Assembly: GCF_002095535.1 (NCBI RefSeq)
Contig: NZ_MLJI01000002.1
Coordinates: 815,786 to 879,785, forward strand
Reading direction: 5' to 3'
Length of the DNA stretch: 64,000 nt
Source of the DNA: Pantoea cypripedii
Lineage (GTDB): Bacteria > Pseudomonadota > Gammaproteobacteria > Enterobacterales > Enterobacteriaceae
Below, in pieces: positions 54,004 through 61,420 of the stretch. The notes under the pieces are model-generated. The model searched no databases and was not told the DNA's origin. It saw nothing but the letters and a program-made list of their open reading frames with translations. Every line of letters begins with the position of its first letter. Position 1 is the stretch's first letter. The position numbers and the translations under genes are program-made.

Positions 54004-54040
54004 GCGCATTTTTAGTGCAGCGCCATCACTCTGCTGGTGC
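54004..54040. promoter_or_regulatory. Two candidate NtrC sites upstream of the nitrile hydratase promoter
   Basis: On the plus strand TCAC-TCTGC-TGGTGC (54026-54040) matches 9 of 10 positions of GCAC-N5-TGGTGC, and GCGC-ATTTT-TAGTGC (54004-54018) matches 8 of 10. They lie 100-150 bases upstream of the -24/-12 promoter, overlapping the region after amiR. Confidence 0.45.
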
Positions 54041-54055
54041 GAAATACCAATACCA

Positions 54056-54661
54056 TCACAATGATAATAATTTTATATGTCTGATCCATGCCTCCGGATT
54101 AGCGAGTACTATCAGGCAAAACTCTTCCACCGTTTTTTGCTGTTCGGTTGCCAGTTGACGTAATAAAGCATAGGCGGATTGTTCACTAAAATTAAACTCT
54201 TTAATCAGTAATAATTGCGCTGATAATAAAAAACGTCGCAGTTGATGCCGATGTTCAAATTGCTGCAACTGGTCCTGTAATTGCTTTTGACGCTGAAAAT
54301 CATGGCGCGCCAGAATCAGGGTCGATAGCACGCCCTCAGCTTTAACTGGTTTGCGTAAATAACCATTGATGTTCTGATCGATCACCCATTTAACCCGTGA
54401 AGGGGTTTCCATGCCCAGCAGCGCAATTTTTGCCAGGGCGGGCCAGCTGTTTTGCTCCATGCTCTGGATCAGCGCCCGGTTATCCGAATCAAAAATCATG
54501 CCGTCATATGGCGCATCAAAAATAGTCGGGTGGAAATGGCTAAAACTGTCACCCGCGATCCCCAGTCGCTGGAACTGGAGCAGCAACGCATTTTCGTCAC
54601 GGGTATGACAGCCAATGAGTGCGATGCGTAATCCTCTCACCACCATCAGTTGCTTTTGCAT
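54056..54661 (-). CDS. amiR: ANTAR-domain antiterminator, AmiR-like
   Basis: 201 residues. The N-terminal part (about 1-125) is a receiver-like domain without the phosphorylation residues. A coiled coil follows (QRQKQLQDQLQQFEHRH), then an ANTAR domain at about 140-195 (LLSAQLLLIKEFNFSEQSAYALLRQLATEQQKTVEE). In Pseudomonas, AmiR binds the amidase leader RNA and prevents termination when released from AmiC. It follows an AmiC homologue, and two leaders with matching hairpins lie in the same region. Confidence 0.88.
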   Translation of the reverse strand: MQKQLMVVRGLRIALIGCHTRDENALLLQFQRLGIAGDSFSHFHPTIFDAPYDGMIFDSDNRALIQSMEQNSWPALAKIALLGMETPSRVKWVIDQNINGYLRKPVKAEGVLSTLILARHDFQRQKQLQDQLQQFEHRHQLRRFLLSAQLLLIKEFNFSEQSAYALLRQLATEQQKTVEEFCLIVLANPEAWIRHIKLLSL

Positions 54662-54686
54662 ATGCAGCTTACCCCCTTGCGACCGG

Positions 54687-55853
54687 TTACTGACGGGACA
54701 AATCGGACCAGGTTAACCACGGGTCCGGCGTCACAGGCGAAGCCGCCTGCCACAGCAGGTGGAACTGACCATCCGCCCCGATGCGCGCCAGGCGCGGCGT
54801 CAGGCTGGCATGGTTGTTTTCCCGATTAATCCGGGTTACCCCGTTCGGCGCATCCAGTTCATAGCCGTAAATCGCTTCCTTTACCAGCGCAGGATCATCG
54901 CTACCACTGGCCTGGATACCTCTGGCCAGGAAATGGCCACTCATCCATGCCGCCTCGGCATCGACAGTGGTGGTGGCCTGTTCACCGAAACGCTGGTGAT
55001 ACCGGGCGACAAACTGTTCATTTTGCGCGTTGGCGATGCTATGAAAATAGACGGCGGAGACCAGACAACCTTCCAGCGCCTCGGCTCCAATCATCGCCAC
55101 CTCACGTTCACACAAGGTCAGGCTCAAACGGGCGGGGGCCGCTTCACGCAGAAAAGGATGGTCCGGCATCATCGTTTTCCACAGCTGGAAGAAGCGATAG
55201 GCGGAGATGCCGACCAGCGTGATCAGAATCACCGGCGGACGACGCGCCAGGATGTCCTGAATAATGGGCAGCACATCGGTTTCCCCCAGCGGCAGGAACT
55301 CGCTGGCGATCATTTTTCCACCGCGGGCTTCCACCGTTTCGCGGGTGATGCGGTCAATCTCTTCGGACCAGATATAGTTAGATCCGACGTGATAAACCTC
55401 GCGCGGATAATGCGCGAAGACATAATCCAGCATCGGCAGGACATGCTGGTTGGGCGCGGCCCCGAGATACATCACATGGTCGCTGCTTTCAAATCCCTCG
55501 TAACGTGCGGTGTGCCATAGCAGGGCGTTCGCTCCCTCCACCAGTGGCAGGATCAGTTTGCGCGACGCCGAGGTGTAACAGCCGACAATATGTTTCACGC
55601 CGTGACTGTGCAGCAAATCACGGCAATAGCGATAGTAATTCTCCAGCTGGCAGCCGGGATCGCAGACGATCGGCGCGAGGGAAAAGTCCAGGCGATCATC
55701 TGCGTTGACCTCTTCAATCGCCAGCATGATGCCGTTCAGCATCTCGCGGCCAATGCTGCCATAGTGCCCGGACACCGAGTAGAGGATGCCGACCGGAATG
55801 GTGGACTTACACCTGCGCTCACGCGGTGCGAAAGGGGCTTCTTTTGCTGACAT
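54687..55853 (-). CDS. amiC: Amide sensor, AmiC-like (negative regulator)
   Basis: 388 residues from ATG 55853, which has the ideal GGAGAGGAG; an ATG at 55871 overlapping the previous stop is also possible. No signal peptide, as expected for cytoplasmic AmiC. A type I periplasmic-binding fold: IPVGILYSVSGHYGSIGREMLNG, IVGCYTSASRK, YHVGSNYIWSEEIDR, GISAYRFFQLWK. AmiC holds AmiR inactive and releases it when a small amide binds. Encoded between the amidohydrolase and AmiR, as the pathway sensor. Confidence 0.9.
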   Translation of the reverse strand: MSAKEAPFAPRERRCKSTIPVGILYSVSGHYGSIGREMLNGIMLAIEEVNADDRLDFSLAPIVCDPGCQLENYYRYCRDLLHSHGVKHIVGCYTSASRKLILPLVEGANALLWHTARYEGFESSDHVMYLGAAPNQHVLPMLDYVFAHYPREVYHVGSNYIWSEEIDRITRETVEARGGKMIASEFLPLGETDVLPIIQDILARRPPVILITLVGISAYRFFQLWKTMMPDHPFLREAAPARLSLTLCEREVAMIGAEALEGCLVSAVYFHSIANAQNEQFVARYHQRFGEQATTTVDAEAAWMSGHFLARGIQASGSDDPALVKEAIYGYELDAPNGVTRINRENNHASLTPRLARIGADGQFHLLWQAASPVTPDPWLTWSDLSRQ

Positions 55854-55870
55854 GCGCGTTCTCCTCTCCA

Positions 55871-57583
55871 TTAATCCGCTTCTGCCACCATGATCAGCAG
55901 CGGGTAATAATGCGGCTGACGCATCGCCACCAGATCTTTACGGCGCACCACATTGGTGGGATAACCGGAGGCGAGGTTGCTGGTATCGATATCGAGTAAC
56001 GCCAGGCCTTCGGCATCAGTGATCAGCGTTTCCTGCCGTGGCCAGGCGAAGGTGTCCGGACCAAAATTGCCGCTCAATCCACTGGCATCGGCATTGGCAT
56101 AACTGAGATAAACATTGTTCTCACCGGCTCTGACACGGGGCAACAGCCAGTGGTAATCGGAGGCTGCGGTGGATATCGGGAAGTTATGCGGTACCGCGGT
56201 TCCCGGATGGGGCATCGAAGGCGGCAACGCCAGCGTGGCCGGACAAGCGATAATATCGCAACCCTGCATCGATAATACCCGTCCCGCTTCGGGATACAGC
56301 AGGTCTTCACCCAACAGGATCCCCACGCGGCCACAGGGGAGGTCAAAGGTTTTCCAGCAATCACCGGCGTGCGCCCAGTGACGGGTGGCATCACTGAGGT
56401 GGGTCTGCCGATAGTGCCCGACCAGGCCATCAGGGCCGATCAGTAACGCGCTGTTGTAACAGCTACCGTCGTCATCTTTCTCTGCCATCCCCAGCACCAG
56501 ATACAGTCGCAGGCGAGCCGTCAGTGCCATCAGGTGATGAATGGCCGGATGCTGCTGAGTCATGGCGCTCTCTGAGGAAAGATAAGGTCCGGTCAGGCTG
56601 TATTCCGGCAGGGTTAACAATTCCACGCCAGCCTGTGCGGCGGCAGTGGCCCAGTGGGTGATGGTGGTCAGATTGCTTGCCACCTCACTTACCGGGGTAA
56701 ACTGCGCCACGGCGATACGCGAGCGTTTGCCCGTCGGCAGTGGGGATTTATCGTAAAGCCGGAAGAAATCGAGCGGATTCCACATAAAAGTGTGCGTCAT
56801 TAAACTTTTATACAGCTCCGGGCGACGGCGGGTTAACTGCGGGCGCAGCGTGACTTCCGGCAATAATTCGCCATACACAATGCCATCGCCGCTGTCTCGC
56901 CACGCCTGAACGTTGCCATCCGGATCGATGATGCAACTGCCGCCGCTGAACTGAACGCCACGTTCAGCACCCCAGCGGTTACTTTCGATCAGGTAGCAGC
57001 CATTTTCATAGGCGCGATTGATCCAGTACGGTGCCGGGGTACGTTCCGCCAGCCAGTTACTGATATGGCAAATCACATCAGCCTGTTGCACACAGGCCAG
57101 CCGCGCGGTTTCGATAAAGTGGATGTCCATGCAGATCAGCAGGGCGATATTACCGATCGGCGTGGCGAAGACCTGATGACCGAGATCGCCATTGGCGGCC
57201 CACTTGGGTTCTGAGATATAAGGATGGGTCTTGCGGTGTTTGCCGATAACACCCTCAGGGCCGATCAAGACCGCGGTGTTGTAATATAGGTCGGTCACGC
57301 TATCCACTTCCGGCATACCGAGCACCAGATAGCAGCCATAGTGGGCAGCCAGTTGCGTAAAGCGAGCGGTAGTCGTACCGGGTACGGTCTCGACAAAGTC
57401 AGCCACTTCTTCCCGATCCATCCAGCAATAACCGGTGGTGCCCATTTCGGGCATGACAATCAATTGAGCGCCATTACGTGCCGCCTCTTCCACCAGGGCG
57501 CACAAACGTTGAATATTTTCTTCTTTGCGGAATTGCTGCGGCTCAAATTGAATCGCCGCAACGGACAGGTGCTCTTTAATCAT
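55871..57583 (-). CDS. Double-domain carbon-nitrogen hydrolase (amidase/nitrilase family)
   Basis: 570 residues with two nitrilase-superfamily domains. Domain 1 (about 5-270) has the Glu-Lys-Cys triad: E46 (VMPEMGTTGY), K118 (GKHRKTH), C151 (LLICMDIHF). Domain 2 (about 288-560) keeps E327 (TLPEYSLTG) but has Q393 for Lys (GHYRQTHL) and G425 for Cys (GILLGEDLLY), so it should be inactive. Probably an aliphatic amidase-like enzyme that turns the NHase product into acid and ammonia; a true nitrilase cannot be excluded. ATG 57583 follows AAGGAG right after the leader U run. The ATG at 57616 would start inside the terminator. Confidence 0.85.
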   Translation of the reverse strand: MIKEHLSVAAIQFEPQQFRKEENIQRLCALVEEAARNGAQLIVMPEMGTTGYCWMDREEVADFVETVPGTTTARFTQLAAHYGCYLVLGMPEVDSVTDLYYNTAVLIGPEGVIGKHRKTHPYISEPKWAANGDLGHQVFATPIGNIALLICMDIHFIETARLACVQQADVICHISNWLAERTPAPYWINRAYENGCYLIESNRWGAERGVQFSGGSCIIDPDGNVQAWRDSGDGIVYGELLPEVTLRPQLTRRRPELYKSLMTHTFMWNPLDFFRLYDKSPLPTGKRSRIAVAQFTPVSEVASNLTTITHWATAAAQAGVELLTLPEYSLTGPYLSSESAMTQQHPAIHHLMALTARLRLYLVLGMAEKDDDGSCYNSALLIGPDGLVGHYRQTHLSDATRHWAHAGDCWKTFDLPCGRVGILLGEDLLYPEAGRVLSMQGCDIIACPATLALPPSMPHPGTAVPHNFPISTAASDYHWLLPRVRAGENNVYLSYANADASGLSGNFGPDTFAWPRQETLITDAEGLALLDIDTSNLASGYPTNVVRRKDLVAMRQPHYYPLLIMVAEAD

Positions 57584-57600
57584 TGCCTTGCTCCTTGAGA

Positions 57601-57647
57601 AAAAAAAAAGCCCCATTGCCGGTTAAGGACAATGGGGCATCTTTGCC
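57601..57647 (-). promoter_or_regulatory. ANTAR-type leader: antiterminator hairpin and terminator before the amidohydrolase
   Basis: On the minus strand the same GGC-AAAGAT-GCC hairpin (57647-57636) precedes and overlaps a terminator with arms CAATGGGGC (plus 57630-57638) and GCCCCATTG (plus 57610-57618), followed by a run of at least nine U ending next to the ribosome site. Fourteen bases (GGCAAAGATGCCCC) are identical to the nitrile hydratase leader, while the rest of the two leaders differs. Confidence 0.78.
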
Positions 57648-57712
57648 TGGTCGTATGCTGATAACTTAGCTATCGACGTCTGAAAACGTTTGACTACGCG
57701 ATGATTTTTTTA

Positions 57713-57728
57713 AGCAAATTGAATGCCA
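57713..57728 (-). promoter_or_regulatory. Sigma-54 promoter of the amidohydrolase-amiC-amiR operon
   Basis: On the minus strand TGGCATTCAATTTGCT, with GG and GC 10 bases apart. Start of transcription would be near 57701, giving a leader of about 118 bases that contains the ANTAR-type hairpin and terminator. Confidence 0.65.
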
Positions 57729-57781
57729 GATTTAATTTTGATGAAAAATCATAAAGTTATGTTTTTCTGTCAGGCTTATAA

Positions 57782-57827
57782 GCACAGTGCTGGTGCAAAA
57801 AAACAGCGAAATGCATCAGGCGGGTGC
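57782..57827. promoter_or_regulatory. Two candidate NtrC sites
   Basis: On the plus strand GCAC-AGTGC-TGGTGC (57782-57796) is a perfect match to GCAC-N5-TGGTGC, and GCAT-CAGGC-GGGTGC (57813-57827) matches 8 of 10 positions. They lie about 60-110 bases upstream of the -24/-12 promoter. Confidence 0.6.
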
Positions 57828-57863
57828 GTTAATCACTTGCCAGACCAATAACCGCACGGATCC

Positions 57864-57885
57864 GTAGCGACGCGATTTATCGCGC
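57864..57885. repeat. Dispersed palindromic repeat, third locus
   Basis: The GCGCGATTTATCGCGC-type core (one base changed: GACGCGATTTATCGCGC) lies between the nitrogen operon promoter and the 3' end of the sugar porter gene. Confidence 0.65.
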
Positions 57886-57905
57886 AATTCTGTGCGGAGT
57901 GCCAA

Positions 57906-59336
57906 TTAACGCACAATGTCAGAAACGGCAGCATGACGACCGTTTTTGCGCATCTTCGCACTGGCAATTTTTTCGATATCCTCCAGCGCGATGCCTTTGG
58001 TTTCCGGGACAAACTTCACCAGGAACAGATAGCAGATCACATTGAAGCCCACGAAGATCCACATCGAAAACGCCCCGTTAAAGTGGCTTTGCAGCCAGGC
58101 ATTATCATTAACGATCGGGAACAGCAGCGTGATGATGAAATTCGCTACCCACATCAGGCTCACCGCCAGACTCATGCCGACGTTGCGGATTTTCTCCGGG
58201 AAGATTTCAGCAATCAGCACCCAGGCACCGGCACCCCAGCCCATCGCAAACGACACCATAAATAACAGAATGCCGAACACGGTTAAGTAGCCGGTGTCAT
58301 GGCTGTATAAACCCCACGAGGCGATAAGCAGGCCGAGTGTGGCGCCGGTGGTGCCGATTTTCATAATCGGCAACCGGCCATAACGATCAAACAAATTCAT
58401 ACCGATAAAGCCGCCGACACCATTGGCCACGGCGATGAAAATGGTCTGGAACAGCACCGCATCTTTGCCGGAGGATCCCTGTTCCAGCACCAGTGGTGCG
58501 TAGTAGTTCATTACATTGATACCGGTGAACTGCTGAAGCACGGCAATCATCACGCCCACCGCCAGAATAAATTTGAGCACTGGTGTGTCGGGTCGGCTGC
58601 CTTTAATTTTGGCTCCGGTGTTTCTTGCCTGCTGTGCGGCAAAGATTTGCTGCGCTTCCACGCTGTTGAATTGCGGGTAGATGCGGCTATACAAGGTAAT
58701 CGCTTTGGCACTGTGGTTATGGCGCAGGTTCCACTGCGGTGACTCGGGCATGAGGATACTGAGCACCAGCATGATCACTGAAGGCACCAGCTGCGACCCC
58801 ATCATCCAGCGCCATCCCTGATTTTGCATCCAGGTATCATCCATGCCACGGGCAATGGTGTAATTGACGATAAAGACGCCCAGCACGCCAATCACCATCG
58901 CCAGGTTAAACAGACCCGAACATTTTGCCCGGATGGCGGTAGGGGCGACTTCCGACATATACATCGGGGCAACGGTACCGGCGACGCCAACAGCGAATCC
59001 GCACAGGATGCGTCCGGACCAGAACACTTCAAAGGAATCCGTCAGGGAACAAAGCAGTGATGTCGCGATAAACACCAGCGACGACAGGAACAGCGCAGGG
59101 CGGCGTCCCACTTTTTCGGCAATGGTCCCGGCCAGCAACGCACCCACCGTCGCCCCGGCGATAATGCTGGACACCGCCCAACCCACCTCGGCGGGCGACA
59201 GCGCGAAATGCATTTTAACCGGTGAAATTGCGCCAGAGATGACGGCGGTAGAATAGCCGAACATCAGGCCCCCGAGGGAAGCGCAGCAGCATATGAGATA
59301 CACATAGCCGGCATTAAATTTTTGTTCGTAGGACAT
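57906..59336 (-). CDS. MFS sugar porter family transporter
   Basis: 476 residues, 12 membrane segments. Sugar-porter signatures: AEKVGRRPALF, the RILCGFAVG/SEVAPTAIRAK region, PESPQW, DRYGRLPIMK, IAEIFPEKIRN and FVPETKG. Like XylE, GalP or inositol porters it should be a proton-driven sugar or polyol importer. Divergent from the two isomerase genes; the substrate is probably shared with them. Confidence 0.9.
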   Translation of the reverse strand: MSYEQKFNAGYVYLICCCASLGGLMFGYSTAVISGAISPVKMHFALSPAEVGWAVSSIIAGATVGALLAGTIAEKVGRRPALFLSSLVFIATSLLCSLTDSFEVFWSGRILCGFAVGVAGTVAPMYMSEVAPTAIRAKCSGLFNLAMVIGVLGVFIVNYTIARGMDDTWMQNQGWRWMMGSQLVPSVIMLVLSILMPESPQWNLRHNHSAKAITLYSRIYPQFNSVEAQQIFAAQQARNTGAKIKGSRPDTPVLKFILAVGVMIAVLQQFTGINVMNYYAPLVLEQGSSGKDAVLFQTIFIAVANGVGGFIGMNLFDRYGRLPIMKIGTTGATLGLLIASWGLYSHDTGYLTVFGILLFMVSFAMGWGAGAWVLIAEIFPEKIRNVGMSLAVSLMWVANFIITLLFPIVNDNAWLQSHFNGAFSMWIFVGFNVICYLFLVKFVPETKGIALEDIEKIASAKMRKNGRHAAVSDIVR

Positions 59337-59400
59337 CGCAGAACCTCTGAGCTATCAATGATGCATTAGTGATCATCTTTGCTGTCTCATTCCGCAACTC

Positions 59401-59414
59401 AAATGATCACATTT
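59401..59414. promoter_or_regulatory. Possible operator in the porter/isomerase divergent region
   Basis: AAATG-ATCA-CATTT is an inverted repeat near the middle of the 253-base divergent region. The region is AT-rich and holds no gene. A repressor of the sugar operon may bind here; none is encoded nearby. Confidence 0.3.
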
Positions 59415-59589
59415 GTATCAGTTTTATGATCGCTCTCACAGGAATGAAATGAAAATGCCATTCGTGTATTTTTTAAAACATTCATTTGGGTAGTATCGGG
59501 ATCAGCTTCTCCACTTATCAGGCGGGGCGCAGGTGTTATTGCCTGGCCTGAAAGTTTTCATTCGGTCCCTGAGAATCAGAGGAAATAAA

Positions 59590-60414
59590 ATGATTACGTC
59601 ACTGCATGGTATTTCGACAATGCACGGAAATTTGATCAGTGATATCCGCTTAGCCAAAGAGGCGGGATTTAATTCGCTGGAAGTATTTTATCCAAAGTTT
59701 GTCCGTTATCTGGAAAATGGTGGAACGATTGAGGCGTTAAAAAAACACATCCATGACGCGGGTCTGACGGTGTCTTTTCTCAGCGCCCTCGATCATATCG
59801 AACGTTTCGAAGCGGACGATCGTGCCGCGCTGCTGGCCGAAGCAGAGAAAATTACCCAGGAAGCGGTGCAGTTAGGCACGGACACGGTGATGGTGCTGCC
59901 GAGAAACGGTATCGACCATTTCTCCGATGAAAAAATCATGAATATTATGACGGACAATATCGCCGCGATAGCCAGCATCGGCGAGCGTTACGGTGTGCGT
60001 TATATGATTGAATTACCGGCGTTTACTAAATTCAGAACCCTTCAGCAAGGCCTTGAGGTGATTAAGCGTGTCGGTAAAAAGAACGTCGGTATTGTGGTCG
60101 ATTTCTGGCACTTCTACGCAGCGGGATGCACCCCTGAGGAAGTCAGCCGGATGAATAAAGATCATATTTTCGGCGTCCATTTCTGCGATGGATTTGTACC
60201 GAAAAATGAGGGCGACAGCTGGGATGAAACTATTTTGCGCTCCTGTATGCCCGGTGAAGGGGAGATTGATTTGCAGCAATGGTCGGATGCGGTTAAAGCC
60301 ACCGGTTATGACGGTGCCTGGTCTGTTGAATTAATCAGCCCGACTATCTGGGAGAAAGATCCGGTTATTACCACAAAGACGTTGTGTCATTCCCTGAAGC
60401 AATACGCCGCTTAA
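59590..60414 (+). CDS. Sugar phosphate isomerase/epimerase-family TIM barrel
   Basis: 274 residues from ATG 59590, preceded by AGAGGAAATAAA. Xylose-isomerase-like barrel: AKEAGFNSLEVFYPKF, GIVVDFWHFYAAG, GVHFCDGFVP, GAWSVELISPTIW. Glu and His metal ligands are present in the expected strands (MIELPAF, DFWHFY, HFCDG, VELIS). Relatives are inosose isomerases, hydroxypyruvate isomerase and dehydroshikimate dehydratase. First of two paralogous genes. Confidence 0.8.
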   Translation: MITSLHGISTMHGNLISDIRLAKEAGFNSLEVFYPKFVRYLENGGTIEALKKHIHDAGLTVSFLSALDHIERFEADDRAALLAEAEKITQEAVQLGTDTVMVLPRNGIDHFSDEKIMNIMTDNIAAIASIGERYGVRYMIELPAFTKFRTLQQGLEVIKRVGKKNVGIVVDFWHFYAAGCTPEEVSRMNKDHIFGVHFCDGFVPKNEGDSWDETILRSCMPGEGEIDLQQWSDAVKATGYDGAWSVELISPTIWEKDPVITTKTLCHSLKQYAA

Positions 60415-60485
60415 TTGCCATAATTCCTGTTATCGAACATCCGGGATTTTATATTCCGGATGTCTGGCTATGGATGAGAAACATT

Positions 60486-61385
60486 ATGAATCAGGTAAAA
60501 AACAATCAACTGCCAATCGCGATCAGCCCGTTATCCTGGGCCAATGAAGTGATTGCGGAATTTGGTCAGGATGCCACCGCAGACATGTGCCTCAGCGGTG
60601 CGAAAGTTGCAGGTTACGACGGTGTTGAAATGAGCCGTTTATTTCCGAACTCGGCCCCGGAGCTTGCCGCACTGCTGCAGCAGTACCCGCTGAAACATGC
60701 ATCCGGCTGGCACAGCGGCTTCCTGGCGCAGCGCAGTGTCGATGAAGAACTGGCCGCCGTCGCGCCTTTTGCCACCCTGTTACGCGACACCGGTGCCCGC
60801 GTCATGGTGTACGGTGAGTGCGGCAATATGCCGGACAATGCGCTGGATATTGCGATGAGCGGGCGGCTCACCCTGACAGCCGCGCAGTTCGGCGCTTATG
60901 GCGACAGACTCACGGCATTTGCCAGCGAGTTGCAGTCCCGTTATGGCCTGGGGCTGGCTTACCATCATCATCTGATGATGGTGGCGGAGCAACTGGATGA
61001 GGTCAGGGCGGTGATGGCGGCAACCGGTCCTGCGGTCGGTTTATTGCTGGATACCGGCCATGCTTTCTCTGCGGGTTTTGATTATCAAATCCTGCTGAAG
61101 GAGTTTGGTGAACGCATTAATCATATCCATCTGAAAGATATCCGCGCCGACGTGTTGCAGCAGGTGCGTCGGGACGATCTCAGTTTCAACGATGCAGTGA
61201 GAAAGGGGATATTTGCCGTGCCGGGGGATGGTGCGATTGATTTTGCCCCGCTGGCGCAGTTTGTGCGCACAAGCGGCTATCAGGGCTGGATGGTGGTGGA
61301 GGCCGAACAGGATCCGTCACTGGAACCGCCGGAAATCACCGTTGCCAGAGCGCGTCAGTTTATCCGTCACACGTTTGCCATGTAA
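60486..61385 (+). CDS. Sugar phosphate isomerase/epimerase-family TIM barrel, IolE-like
   Basis: 299 residues. IAISPLSWANEVIAEFG and VAGYDGVEMSR resemble IolE/IolI openings. Metal-site residues are likely in GLAYHHHLMM, LLLDTGHAF, INHIHLKDIR and GWMVVEAEQDPS. IolE dehydrates 2-keto-myo-inositol; here an epimerase or dehydratase of a keto sugar or cyclitol is equally possible. ATG 60486 chosen; an ATG at 60474 is also in frame. Follows the first isomerase by 71 bases. Confidence 0.8.
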   Translation: MNQVKNNQLPIAISPLSWANEVIAEFGQDATADMCLSGAKVAGYDGVEMSRLFPNSAPELAALLQQYPLKHASGWHSGFLAQRSVDEELAAVAPFATLLRDTGARVMVYGECGNMPDNALDIAMSGRLTLTAAQFGAYGDRLTAFASELQSRYGLGLAYHHHLMMVAEQLDEVRAVMAATGPAVGLLLDTGHAFSAGFDYQILLKEFGERINHIHLKDIRADVLQQVRRDDLSFNDAVRKGIFAVPGDGAIDFAPLAQFVRTSGYQGWMVVEAEQDPSLEPPEITVARARQFIRHTFAM

Positions 61386-61410
61386 AAAAATGCCCGGCAT
61401 TGCCGGGCAT
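61384..61410 (-). terminator. Terminator between convergent genes
   Basis: ATGCCCGGCA and its inverse TGCCGGGCAT form a strong stem. A run of seven U follows on the minus strand, so it mainly ends the PQQ dehydrogenase transcript. Confidence 0.85.
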
Positions 61411-61420
61411 CTGATCAACA

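Noticed and set aside
53946..54158. 70-residue plus-strand frame between amiR and the nitrile hydratase genes
   Set aside because: It overlaps amiR and the NtrC-like sites and resembles nothing.
54759..55520. 253-residue open frame antisense to amiC
   Set aside because: The opposite strand encodes a clear AmiC homologue; this frame is low-complexity, Arg/Gln/His-rich shadow sequence.
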